Of a DNA stretch of 62,000 bases, positions 46,701-57,167 are shown piece after piece. The stretch comes from Mesostigma viride. Taxonomy: Eukaryota > Streptophyta > Mesostigmatophyceae > Mesostigmatales > Mesostigmataceae. Below the pieces are notes generated by a model. The model worked only from the letters and a program-made list of their open reading frames with translations, had not been told where the DNA came from and made no database searches. The translations under genes were made by a program, and so were the position numbers. The DNA is taken from NCBI GenBank assembly GCA_009746045.1, contig RPFO01000086.1, positions 661,732 to 723,731 of the forward strand. Reading direction: 5' to 3'. Every line of letters starts with the position of its first letter. Position 1 is the first letter of the stretch.

Positions 46701-47355
46701 ACTTGCGTCGCTTAATCCACGGTCTGTGAGCAGCCAAAGAGCATATCACCAGCAAATTGCCTAGCCGGCCTGAGGCTAGTTGAAGTCGCCTATTTTTACG
46801 TGTACGACCACATTTAATTGACTTGACACATATTCCAAGAGATCATGTACTACGTCGCAGAAGGTCATGTACTACGTATCGAATGCCGCTCAAATTAAGC
46901 TAGGTCAGATAATCCGTCGACGCTTCCCCAATCATGAAAATAAACAAAATAAAAATTACAGTGTGTATGCCGGAATTCCAGGCCGCGGCCGGTACTTCCA
47001 AGGCGAACTCAAGGACACGGAAGATCGGCCGAGCAGAATCGGTTGCGACTTTGCCCCAGAATGGGGTCTTGTTATAATGTTGAACCTTCAAGGCGCCAGC
47101 AATAGCAAATTCACTCCTTACTCACTCATTAAAAATTATCAGCCTGGTGCGAAGTCTCTCGTGCACAAGGCCGCCTGCTGCCATGGGACTGTAATTTATG
47201 GTACAAGAACGGGGGCTTCGCCCCCGGGCCCCCGGTAGTAACCAATATTGTGCCTGTCCGGCGTTTGTGGCCGGTCTCCGGCCGGACACGTCACCTACTC
47301 TACTACAACCGTCTACGGAACGTGTGCACATTTAGGGCCCACTGAACGCGAGCAA

Positions 47356-47762
47356 ATATTCCAGTCCGGGCGACCAACTGGAGTGAAAATCTGTGAAAAT
47401 CGTACGCTAGTTCCCGGCCAATCGGAGATTCTGGAGACATTTGCCCTTCCCATTGCGCTACGGAGATGTGCGACTGAGGCCGTAAGCATTTGTAACCGTT
47501 GGGGTAACACAGCGAACACGTCTTGCACTTTGTTCACTGTGCGATGTTCAGACGGAGGTACGTGTAAATTACGTATGCGTATATCATTGCTTGTGCGTTA
47601 GGTTTAGTTGTGACATTTATTGAGCGTTACGGAAGCATTTATATTTCATTGGTAAGGCAGGGAGGACCATGAGCGCGACATTAATCTATTCATCCATTAA
47701 TTTATCACAACCGGTTATACCGTAGGACAATTTACAGTAAAGTTGGTCGCCCGGAGTGGAAG
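47356..47762. mobile_element. Possible MITE bounded by short inverted repeats
   Basis: TCCAGTCCGGGCGACCAACT near 47359 is matched in inverse by AGTTGGTCGCCCGGAGTGGA near 47742, one mismatch in 20. AATATT-like words flank both sides. The interior has no recognised coding. No clear target duplication was found, so this is tentative. Confidence 0.35.
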
Positions 47763-47879
47763 CAATATATGCATTCATTGAGAATATTAGAGGCGGGTGA
47801 GAATGGCATGCAACATAGGGAAATTAAACCCCGAAAAGAAGAACCTGAAATATATGTATCAAGGAGACAACCATGTATA

Positions 47880-48345
47880 CCTGGCATTATATACTGCTTT
47901 ACCAAAGATGCCCTCTACCTACATGCAGTTTCACCCATGGAGTATGCCCCTTAGATCAACCCCTGTCACGCAGTGCGTTACCAATGATGATAGGTATTGG
48001 GCATACGTACATGCAGCTTCACCCATGCCGTACGCCCCTCAGGTCAACCCCTGGCACGCACCGTGCCTTACCAATGACCGGACAGGTAAGGAGTACCTAG
48101 TGCAGTTTCGCCCATGCAGTATGCCCCTGAGATCAACCCCTGTCACCTTTCTTTCCAGCACAACCCTTTGGTAAGAAACCAAAGCTTGCCACAAGGCCAA
48201 ATTCAATATACGCATACGCATAATGCAACCTACGCATACGCAAGATATGTATACACATAACATACAGCCTTACCAATGATACTCCCTACCTGCATGCGTT
48301 TCACCCGTGCAGTATGCCCCTCAGATCAACCCATGTCACTTTCTT
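47880..48345. repeat. Degenerate tandem repeat of about 100 bp
   Basis: Four diverged units, each with CATGCAGTTTCACCCATG, GTATGCCCCTCAGATCAACC and CCTGTCAC, and often ACCAATGAT in the spacer. Units 3 and 4 are separated by unrelated AT-rich sequence. Confidence 0.7.
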
Positions 48346-48779
48346 TCCAACACATCCGTTTGCTAAAAATACACAAGCTGGTGAGCCTCCAAGCACAGTG
48401 AAGCCTCCAAGCACAGTGAAGCCGGTGCTAAGAAACGTTTAATTGCCTCAATATTTACATACAACTGAGCAGCCTGCAGCAAACACCTTCCAACAAACCA
48501 CTCAAAAACCACTCGATAAAACCCCGACAGCCGACATGTTTCGCTTCTTAGCAACGTTATCAACGTGAGGTTATGCCTTCTTTCCCGTCAGATAGCGCCA
48601 GATCCCTTGCCATGCCGCCCTGCAGCGCCGCCGGAGTTTTAATGATGTTATCTACGTTGCATGCCTGTGAGGTGTCAAGGCGCGAGCCACCACAAAAGAT
48701 GATCCCACCACAAAGTAGATCCCACCACGAAAGGTATCGTCCCTCGCCCGGGGGCATAAGAAAGGGTCCGAATTCTCCC

Positions 48780-48811
48780 GATTTCTGGCCTGCGCTAGAT
48801 GTCTCCTTGAT
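48780..48811 (+). repeat. Dispersed GATTTCTGGCC... motif, instance 6
   Basis: GATTTCTGGCCTGCGCTAGA followed by TGTCTCCTTGAT, preceded by CTCCC as in the other copies. Confidence 0.7.
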
Positions 48812-50033
48812 AAAAATTTTCCCCCTTCCATGCAGGACGCGCATCCCGCGAGACTGGTGGCGCAAACCGATAGTTATGGAAATCTTGACGTAAAGCAGCA
48901 CACTTTCGACTCAAAGGCCAGTATAAACGCTTCCTTGCCGTTGATTGAATCCCACAACACCTGACTTTTCAAAATGCACAAACAACATCATTCAACGACC
49001 TTCTTTCACGAGTTCGCATGATTTCTCTGCATTCCGCATGCTATCGTTGTCTTCGTCCCTTCGTGCCTTCGTTGCATCCGTTAAAATCTGTTGAAATCAT
49101 TGAAAGCAACGCTACCGAGCTGTCCTTTGGCACGCAGCGACTGCGGTCGCCACGACACGCAAAAACCAGGCAGCAACCGGGGTTCTTGCAAGCCCAAAGG
49201 CGGGCGAGTCTGGCGCGGCGCCGGCCATTGGGCCCCGGAATAAGAAATACCCAGTCGACATGCAAAGTGACGAACCAACACGCAGCGACTGGGCAACAAT
49301 TCTGTGGTCAAACTGACGCTAGTTCCCGGCCAATAACCGGGCAACAACCCCACCACGTTTGTCGCACACATACCGCTTGAATCGGTCGCAATGCCGAAAT
49401 TCTGTGGTCAATAGGCCACGCTACTCGAATACGGAAGAGTTTGCGCAACACTTTTGGCAAGAGTTTGGGCAAACAACTTTAGGCACGCCAGCCAAAACGC
49501 TGTCTGACAAAAGTTTGGCCGCAATGGTGGCACAAATGGGCCAAACTTTGCCGCGCAACCAGTGGACGCAACCAAGCCAACGGCACGCATGTAAGGGAAC
49601 CCCTACGGTCGACCCCCCAATCGCGGTCGCCGCGGAACGCTACTCGCACGCGGCAACAGTTTGCTTTTAGGGTTTGCGCAAACAAATCGCTGTCTAAAAT
49701 TGTAATATAAAGGGCAACAAGATCGGGGGCTCCGCCCCCGAACCCCCGCTACTTGGCAGATTCTGTGCCTCAACGGCTTTTTGTGCCTCAACGGCGAGTA
49801 CCAGCACAGCCGTACACTCCCGCTCACACAGCCCGCCCACTAGCAAGACAGCCGAACCTGTACGGCAGGCCACATCCTGTGATTCCATGGATTACGCCAC
49901 GATTCCATGCAAATTCATGGTGCCGGACGGTTTGCTGGCCTATTTTGGGAAGCCGGTGGCTGAACCGAACCGCAACTAAACCTGGTATGTCAGCACGTCA
50001 GGTCCGTCCGTCAGCTTTCTCGCTTGAAGGTGG

Positions 50034-50170
50034 GTCCTCTACACAAAAGGAGGGTCCTCTATCATATGGCCCCGTTTGTTAGTAAGATGGTGGGGTGGGT
50101 CCTCTACAAGAAAGGAAGGTCCTCTATCATATAGCCCCGTTTGTTAGTAAGATGGTGGGGTGGGTCCTCT
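50034..50170. repeat. Tandem duplication of about 66 bp
   Basis: Two units of GGTCCTCTATCATATGGCCC, CGTTTGTTAGTAAGATGGTG and GGGTGGGTCCTCTAC, with small differences. Confidence 0.8.
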
Positions 50171-50907
50171 TGACGTCTGAACTCGTTTTGTTCACTGAGC
50201 AAATGTTCGCTGTGTCAGGTCCGTCCGTCAGATTTCTCACTTTTTGCTAGCAACCGCCGAATACCCCTTGAATCTGTCCTCTCCTCGCCGTTTTCCTTGC
50301 CAACTTCCCTCGTCCGTTCCAAACGCCTAGGCCAATTTCAAGCTCAACTCGAAACGCAAGGCTTAGGCGCTTAGCTACTCGGAAAAATTAACCGTTACGA
50401 CGCGGTTACGGCCGTTTGCACTCGAAACGCTTTTACTGATTGTCGGTTGGCACGCATTTGTTTGGCTACTCGTCTTAGAAGAGTTTGGGCGCCGGACGCT
50501 ACGCGGTGACAGGCTGCTAGAAAGCCTACGGACGCGATCTGCGTAAAGATTTTGTGGAAACAAATTGTGCGTTCCGATTTTTGCGCTACTCGGGTACGGA
50601 CAACGTTTGCCGGAAGAGTTTGCGGAACAAATGGGCCGACATAAAAGTAGTATAAAGGGCAACCAGGCTGGCGGGCGCGAGCGGTAGCTATCCGCGACCC
50701 CCGATCACGTGGTGCTCTTGTTCTTGTGTCCGGCTGTCCGCTGACTAGGTATGCTCGTTACCCGACCTCAGGATTTGATTGATGAGGCTTGATGATTGCC
50801 TGAATTCTGACGTATCTTTGCAATTTGGTATATCTAGCTGGTGGCCAGGAATTCGTGACGTACCGTAGTTCCGGCCTGGTTCCGGAGACTTTTCCCTGAC
50901 AACACTG

Positions 50908-50940
50908 TACAGTTGTTGTTGTTGTTGTTGTTGTTGTTGT
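50908..50940. repeat. (GTT)n microsatellite
   Basis: About ten GTT units followed by GTCCCACGCCGCACATGGG. This resembles the CCCACGTGGG that follows the GTT run at 9451. Confidence 0.9.
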
Positions 50941-51207
50941 GTCCCACGCCGCACATGGGCAGCAGAGAATCTATCGTGGCAGAGGGCCGGATATATATAG
51001 TAACTGTGGTACTATCGGGGCACTGGGACATGGACGGTTGCATCATCGGATACCTTCGCGTGAGTTCACAACGGGGTGTATCCTAGCAATCGATCGCACG
51101 CCAAGTACACCGTCCGCATTGGTAGTTTGTTTTTATGGGTCAATTTTTGCCGTATTTGCATTACGAATAACCCTGGATTGTTTGTTGGGGAGCCAGTTAG
51201 GCCCTTA

Positions 51208-51742
51208 CAGGGTTTTCACACTCGGGTTTTTTTCGGTCGAATTGTTTGGACGCTCCGGCGAAATTCGGCGGACTTTCGGCCAAAAGTGGTATGCGCCGGA
51301 ACAGGGCCGTGCACGCGCCGGGCTTGACACGCTGTACGGGCTGCGAAAAAATGGCAAGTTTTTTACGGCTGTTCCCGTGGGCTGGTCAGACATGTTCAGA
51401 ATTGGGCATGCGAACCGGATGCGAAGGGAATTTCGACCGTCCAGGTGGACGCATCCTATTGGGTCGGACAAGTAAAAACTTGTGGCGCGGCGCCCCCCCG
51501 GCCACAATTGGGGTGGAATTCCAGTGGTATTGGGTGGTAGACCCCTTTGGGGGTCTACCACCCAATACCACTGAATTCCACCTGATTTCAGTTTGCCAAA
51601 TTCAGTGGTATTACGGTGGATCAACGGAAATGACCCGTTTTTCCGTTTCAGACCGGAAAAAACCAGTGTGAAAAAGTTTCGTCGAATTTTTTCCGGCCAA
51701 AACGGAAATTCGACCGAAAAAAACCCGAGTGTGAAAACCCAG
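51208..51742. mobile_element. Harbinger/PIF-like MITE
   Basis: A 535-bp element with 36-bp terminal inverted repeats (51208-51243 and 51707-51742) that differ at one position. They start CAGGGTTTTCACACTCGGG on the left and CTGGGTTTTCACACTCGGG on the right, read inward. TTA flanks both sides (51205-51207 and 51743-51745), the 3-bp TWA target duplication usual for PIF/Harbinger elements. No transposase is encoded. Confidence 0.75.
51511..51583. repeat. Near-perfect hairpin inside the MITE
   Basis: GTGGAATTCCAGTGGTATTG with GGTGGTAGACCCC on one side of a short loop, and the reverse complement with one missing base on the other. It could be a nested fold-back insertion. Confidence 0.8.
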
Positions 51743-51745
51743 TTA

Positions 51746-52078
51746 GAGTCCCGGGTTTTTATTATTTAATTAAAACCTTTTGTTTGTTTGTTTGTCCTGC
51801 AGCCGTTCAAGGCACGTGGGTACTTAAATTTCTTTTGTTTGTTTGGTACTGAGATATGGTACACGCCGTCCCCGACCCGGCGGCCCGGCGGCCAGTGTAA
51901 AATCGTACGTTATACGCGTTATACGGTCACGGTGGAGTATAATGTATAATACGGTATAATACGGTATAATACGGTATTATACGTTATCGTACGGACACAC
52001 TCAGAATACTCTGATTTTACACATTTTAAGACACCCACCATCAATCCACATGTTTTTAACACTGTTTTGGACATAATC
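51746..52078. other. AT-rich spacer before the LTR
   Basis: It contains GTTTGTTTGTTT runs and a TATACGGTATAATACGG-type palindromic repeat at about 51900-51990. No gene was recognised. Confidence 0.6.
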
Positions 52079-52781
52079 TGTAACGACTAAAAATGTTGTG
52101 TTTGCAACAGCCTCAGTATCAACATTAGCGTGAAAAGATCTTTATACCTGGGTTGGAGTCGCGACAGATAACTTCACGTCCAGAGAAGCAATGAAGATGG
52201 ATCTTCAACAGTTAAGGGAATGAGTCCCCACCCTTGTTAGACACAACAGACAAGTTATATCCAAGTCAACTATCTGTTGAAGTTATAGTTGACTTTTGGC
52301 AAGGGTTGTTTGATTGATGAAACAAGGAAACCCTTGAATTACACCATAGCTTTAGCTCTCACGTACGCACACATGCACGGCCGCCCCAAACAGGATAAAA
52401 GTCATCGTGCACGCAGCATCCATCCAACCCTAACCCGGAAGGACCAATCAAAAGTGAGGATCACTCAAGATAAGATCTTAGCCTCCGAATCCTCCACACA
52501 ACACAAAGCCAGCACATACGAAATCTCAAGGACCTGGAACCAAATCCACCAGGTACAACGGTACTGCAGAGAATCTTTGACTGACTAAACAACACCATGC
52601 AAAGTACCCTACGTGGATCAGGCCACGACCAATGAGGGTAGAACAATAGATTCGACAGATCTCAACAGGCCCAATATCTATCAGACGTCGAAGCCTCCTA
52701 ACTTCTCAAATAATTGTCCTAAAGAACTCATAATAAGATTCAACAGTAGGAAAACTTTGGATGTAACATTTGGTTGTTACA
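52079..52781 (-). repeat. 3' LTR of the gypsy element
   Basis: On the minus strand it begins TGTAACAACC and ends GTCGTTACA, short imperfect inverted ends of the TG...CA type. It starts immediately after the polypurine tract. Its start and an internal block recur in the LTR-like relics at 2843 and 15849. Confidence 0.7.
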
Positions 52782-52795
52782 TATCTCCCCCTCAA
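52782..52795 (-). other. Polypurine tract
   Basis: The minus strand reads TTGAGGGGGAGATA right before the LTR, where plus-strand DNA priming is expected. Confidence 0.65.
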
Positions 52796-53185
52796 GACAG
52801 GAACTCCCAGTTCCTAGAAGCCAAGAAGAATAAAACAACAACCTCCACAAAACAACACAACATTAAACAGGAAGTCCACCACCTCTTGGGACAAGCAAGT
52901 GGGTTTTTACATCCCCAAAGGGCCTCCTATCTCAGTACCATCTGATCATGTCAACCCTGAATAAGACAAATTCACCCACAGATGAAATGTCATCAAGTGA
53001 CTAACACACAGGCAACCATGCCTGGATAATACAACTGCAAAGCTACCATGAACTCAGAACTGTCATTGCTGGAAATCTGGACTGGACATCAGAACTGGTC
53101 GCCTCCATTCTGGATCCCCACCTCACTCCACAGCCCATCTCCAACCATCCTGGAACCCTTCACAGAGTGAACCAATCCCCCTTCT
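52796..53185. other. 3' untranslated part of the gypsy element
   Basis: Lies between the last extra ORF and the polypurine tract. No coding was recognised. Confidence 0.5.
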
Positions 53186-53572
53186 TCATATCCTTCCCCT
53201 CGTTCCAAACACTGGGAAATGCTCCACCATGGACACCAGATCTGGCCAGTTCCTGCTGACCTGAATATCCAAGCAGGTCTCAGCAGCCTTGCCCAACTCA
53301 GCTGAAAACCTACTGCACTGGGCAGGGTAGGACAGAGTGACCACAGCCTGTCGGAGGGGATCGAAGACCCAGCCACTGGCAGTCTTATGGCGACATAGCC
53401 AGCTGCTATAGGCCCACCACAGCTGTAGAAAGGCCTTGATAGGCCCCCACCTGGCGCCCAAGATGGGTACCAGCACCCTCAAAGGTGTGAGCCTGGCCCT
53501 CAGCTCGTTAGGGAACTTTGGTAACTGCAGCCCCACAAAGACTGTGCTGTCCTTGCGTGGAAAACAAGACAT
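53186..53572 (-). CDS. Extra ORF B downstream of pol in the gypsy element
   Basis: About 128 residues starting at the ATG 53572-53570, which overlaps the stop of ORF A as TGATG, an arrangement that allows coupled translation or a -1 frame continuation. The Trp-rich middle (GPIKAFLQLWWAYSSWLC) and GWVFDPLRQAV have no recognised family. It could be the C-terminal part of ORF A after a frameshift. Confidence 0.45.
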   Translation of the reverse strand: MSCFPRKDSTVFVGLQLPKFPNELRARLTPLRVLVPILGARWGPIKAFLQLWWAYSSWLCRHKTASGWVFDPLRQAVVTLSYPAQCSRFSAELGKAAETCLDIQVSRNWPDLVSMVEHFPVFGTRGRI

Positions 53573-54420
53573 CACAGAGCAGTTGGACGACGGGTAAGGT
53601 CAAACTCTCCCTGCTTGACAGCCTGCTCAAGTAGCTCAGTGTAGGTCTGGGAATATCCAACTGGCTTGAGCCCTGCAAAGGCGAGTCTCAGGTCACTGGG
53701 CAGAGCCTCCATCAAGTCCTGGCCCTCCACCGGCCTCATGTCAAACGAAGGCCACGGGTACACTGCAAAGACGGTGTGCATAATGTAAGCCACCATAGGT
53801 GACCCAATCTCACAGAGACTGGGGGGCAGACAGTCAAGGGCCAACTCTACCATACCCTCAGGTACTAGTTCACCCTCCTCCACCACTGTCTGATCCAATG
53901 CCTGCATGGCTGTGTACAAGGATTTACACCACTCGCACTGTCCAGGAGCACAATTACGGTGGTCCAAGAACTGCTCCACCTGTTTTGTTGGAACAGCTGA
54001 CCTGGGCAAGTGTACCACCACCTTAGGGGGTGGAGGAGCCTCCGTAGGAGAGGGGACTGAGACCACCGGGGTGGGGATAGCCTCCTGAGCTACTGGAGCC
54101 TCAGAAACTGCAGGCACAGCAGAACCCACAGTTGGAATGTGCCCAGCCCTCAAGTGTTCTGCCATCTGAGTAACCAGACCCTCCACATTAATCAACCTGG
54201 TTATCAAGGCCCCGTGACGCTGCTCGTGCCGTTGCTGATCATGTACCATACGCTGGAACAGATTGAGAAAATGGGCTTCCACAAACCCAGCGTCTTCCTG
54301 GATCGAAGGGCCCGGGGCTCTGGGGCCAGCGTAGTCGTGCTGAAAGACATACGTAGCCCTCACGTCCTCTTGGGTTCGTGCAGGTGGCCTGGGTGTCCCC
54401 TCCGGATGGGAGTCGGCCAT
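53572..54420 (-). CDS. Extra ORF A downstream of the chromodomain
   Basis: About 282 residues from ATG at 54420-54418 to TGA at 53574-53572, starting 49 nt after the pol stop. The N-terminal third is polar with a His/Gln-rich helical stretch (RMVHDQQRHEQRHGALITRL), and the middle is Pro-rich (PVVSVPSPTEAPPPPKVVV). A Cys cluster follows (NCAPGQCEWC), then a globular-looking C-terminal part. There is no signal peptide or membrane helix, which argues against an envelope-like protein. No family was recognised. An uninterrupted frame of this size, beside pol genes broken by frameshifts, is notable. It may be an accessory protein of this element family or a captured gene. Confidence 0.55.
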   Translation of the reverse strand: MADSHPEGTPRPPARTQEDVRATYVFQHDYAGPRAPGPSIQEDAGFVEAHFLNLFQRMVHDQQRHEQRHGALITRLINVEGLVTQMAEHLRAGHIPTVGSAVPAVSEAPVAQEAIPTPVVSVPSPTEAPPPPKVVVHLPRSAVPTKQVEQFLDHRNCAPGQCEWCKSLYTAMQALDQTVVEEGELVPEGMVELALDCLPPSLCEIGSPMVAYIMHTVFAVYPWPSFDMRPVEGQDLMEALPSDLRLAFAGLKPVGYSQTYTELLEQAVKQGEFDLTRRPTAL

Positions 54421-54468
54421 GGCTGGCAACCACAGACACAAAACACCAAAAAGAGGTGTTAGCAGTGC

Positions 54469-54996
54469 TCACTGGGAGCTATGAAGGGGAGCACACCGCT
54501 CAGAGCCCATGACATACCACTCAGGCAAGGTGATACCATGACGCTGACAATACTCTAGTACAGCAGAGTGACTGTTGGTGAGATCAGACAACCACAGCCA
54601 CGTAGCAGTCACCTCTAGCTCTCCCTTCCAGTGTACCTTAAACTGCAACTGTTTGGTACGACCTTTCCCCTTCACCCTGTGAGCCAACAACCGCTCCACT
54701 TCATAGATCTTCTCCCCCTCAGAATCCAATTCATAAGGCAAAGGGGCAGACAATCTGCCTGGTAAGGTGTTGCGCCTGTACAGCTTCAGCTGGGCTAGGT
54801 GAAAAATATTATTCCTGAGCTTCCAGTGAGAAGGCACTTGGACCTGGACCACTGTACCATAGTGGAAGGTTGCCAACACTGGGTAAGGACCCAACCAGAG
54901 TGGTTGCAGTTTCCTGCATTGCTCCTTCTCAGGCAGCACTCTGTTGGCTTCCAGCAACACCAAGTCCCCAGGAGCTACAAAGGAATGACTGGCCAC
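54469..54996 (-). pseudogene. Integrase C-terminus with chromodomain
   Basis: About 175 residues. A GPY/F-type module (LQPLWLGPYPVLATF, then NIFHLAQLKLY) is followed by a chromodomain (IYEVERLLAHRV, QFKVHWKGE, TWLWLSDL). Chromodomains in these elements steer integration to particular histone marks. It belongs to pol but is separated from the integrase core by frameshifts near 55145 and 55010. Confidence 0.75.
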
Positions 54997-55137
54997 CGTT
55001 TGCTGCCAGGCGTAGTCAGGTATTTGTCCTGTGTCCTCAACAGCTGGGTAGCCACAATGCTGTGAGCCTCCTGGAAGGAAGCCAACAACTGCTGGACTGA
55101 ACCAAGACGTCGCTGGAAAGGGCCTTCAGCGTCTCTG

Positions 55138-55662
55138 TCAGGCAGTTCCAAGTCGAATGGTCAAGGGACACTGGCCATTGCAGATCACGAAGGGGGACAT
55201 CTGGTGAGGAGCCAGAGGAGAGTTGTTGATTGCGAACTCTATGAAAGGTATCTTCTTGTCCCAGTCCTTGTTGTCGTGTGTACAATAGTGCTTTTGACAC
55301 TCCCTGACAATTCTGTTCATCCTCTCCACCGCCCCAGTACTGGCACACCTGTATGCCACACCGAATGCCAGCTTAGTGTCTAGGATGTCAAAGAATGACT
55401 TCCAAAACCCTGACAGCCAAAGGGGGTCCTGATCAGTGATGATCACTCTAGGCATGCCGTGCAGACGGTAGATCTCCTTCATAAACAAATCTACACACTG
55501 TACAGCGGTGAGATGAGTATTGCAAGGAATCAGATGGCACATCCTGGACAGCCTGTCCATGACCACAAGGATCCTGTCATTGCCACCATCTGACATGGGA
55601 AGACCACAGATAAAATCCATAGTCACACTGATCCAAGGGCGCAGGGGAATGGGCATAGCCAT
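55138..55662 (-). pseudogene. Integrase catalytic core
   Basis: The DDE core is visible as VTMDFICGLP (first Asp), IITDQDP (second Asp) and GAVERMNRIV (Glu). Spacings fit a retroviral-type integrase fold. A frameshift near 55650 separates it from the zinc-binding part upstream, and another near 55145 from the chromodomain part. Its role in an intact element is strand transfer of the cDNA into the host genome. Confidence 0.75.
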
Positions 55663-57167
55663 GGGAAAATGGGCGTGGCTTGGTTCCTGACCTTATTTCT
55701 CTGGCAGGAGTCACAGGAGTCCACATAGGCCTTAACATCCTGATAAAGGCCAGGCCACCAAAACCTCTGCTGCACCTCATGCAGTAGCTTAGCATAACCA
55801 GGATGACACGCAGTCACATCGTCATGGAAACAATGTAACACTGTGGGAATGGCCATCTCAGGCACATACACTTTTCTAGTCACCGTGTGCTCTGCATCAT
55901 GAGTGTGAACATACAGAACGCCCTCCCAGTATTCTACAGGTCTATTGCCAAAGTTGCCCCTCTGGATAGCTGCAGTAGCCATGTCCTCCGTCTTGGTGAA
56001 GGCCTTGATGACGTCCAGCAGGGAAATATTTAAAGGGTTAGGCAACACCAGGTCCTTGTCAGGTCCCAGGGGCTGCATCTGCATCTCCTCTTCCTGCCCA
56101 GGGCTAGCCACCAACTGCTTGGATGAGACAGTAGTAGCTATAGGCCCTTTTGACCTTGCCATCACCTGAGAGGCCAACACCTTGGACCGGCCTACCAACA
56201 CAGGGTCCATGACCCACTTCCTGGGCCTACCTCTGCTGCGCCTAGCAGGGCCTCCCTCACCTGGCTGCTCTGTGGGAGTGGGCACCACACCTTCAGGACT
56301 TCTCCTAAGACTGTCAGACAGTGACTGGACACCCTCCTGGACGCCTGTCAACTCTGGGACAGAGCCCTGGTCGATGAGCATCACGGGACCACCGTTATTC
56401 CCTACAGGTGGTGTCAACAGTTGAGAAACCTTCTGGTTGTTGGCCTGAGCTCTAGTCAAGGCTCCACACTCTACCACAGAAATCAGGGCAGCACAGATGT
56501 CCAAGTCCTCATGAAAACTTCCCATCAAATCCCTCCTCCTGGACAGGGCGTCAGGCACCACATTCTGCGTACCAGGAATGTACCTCACAGAGAAAGGTCC
56601 AAACCCCCCCAGGAACTCCATCCATCCAGCCATCCTCTTACTCATCCGGGTCTGTTCCAACACATGTACCAAGGGCCTGTGGTCAGTCATCAGGGTAATA
56701 GACTCGTTGCCCTGCCCATCTCTGGCGCTGCTGGCCACAGAAAACTGGGCCCCCTTCAGTAGGTGTTCCCACTTGTGACAGGCCACCACCAATCCCAACA
56801 GCTCTTGCTCATGAACAGGGTAGTTACGTTCTGCAGACGTCATACTCCTGGACATGTATTCCACTGGTTGAGGGCCCTTACCATGATCTTGCATTAGTAC
56901 TGCACCAATAGCACCCTGTGAGGCGTCAGACCTGACCTGGTATGGCAAGTCTGGGTTGGGGCCCACCAACAAGGGAGCAGTGGTAAGCTTCTGCTTCAAC
57001 ACATCAAAAGCTTGCTGGCATGCTGCAGTCCATTCAAAGGGACATCCTTCTTGAGCAGGGCTAACAGGGGACCAGAGATGGCCGCCATGTCGGGAATGAA
57101 CCGTCGGTACCAGCCCACCAGGCCCAGAAAGGATCTGACATCCTGAGCTGACTTCAACACAGGCCAC
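55623..57167 (-). pseudogene. RNase H and integrase zinc-binding region
   Basis: The frame starts in the RT connection (CPFEWTAACQQAFDVLK) and runs through RNase H: YQVRSDASQGAIGAVL, EYMSRSMTSAERNYPVHEQE, TLMTDHRPLVHVL and VPDALSRR. A long variable Pro/Gly-rich linker follows. It ends with the integrase HHCC finger: the His in LHCFHDDVTACHPG and the Cys pair in DSCDSCQR. RNase H removes the RNA strand of the hybrid during reverse transcription. Frameshifts at both ends break the polyprotein. Confidence 0.75.

Larger units (their letters stand above)
46701..51207. other. Non-coding, repeat-bearing stretch
   Basis: No gene was recognised. It contains an inverted pair near 47356 and 47742, a degenerate roughly 100-bp repeat at 47880-48345, a dispersed motif at 48780-48811, GGGGGC hairpins at about 47201-47235 and 49723-49748, a 66-bp tandem duplication at 50034-50170 and a GTT run at 50908-50940. 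Frames of 60-180 residues look random in composition. Confidence 0.5.

Noticed and set aside
46867-47238. 123-residue frame
   Set aside because: No domain, low-complexity tail running into a GGGGGC hairpin, and no support from the paralogous upstream regions.
53186-54420. Envelope gene downstream of pol
   Set aside because: The two frames have no signal peptide, fusion-type peptide or membrane helix that I can see, so they are reported as unknown ORFs.
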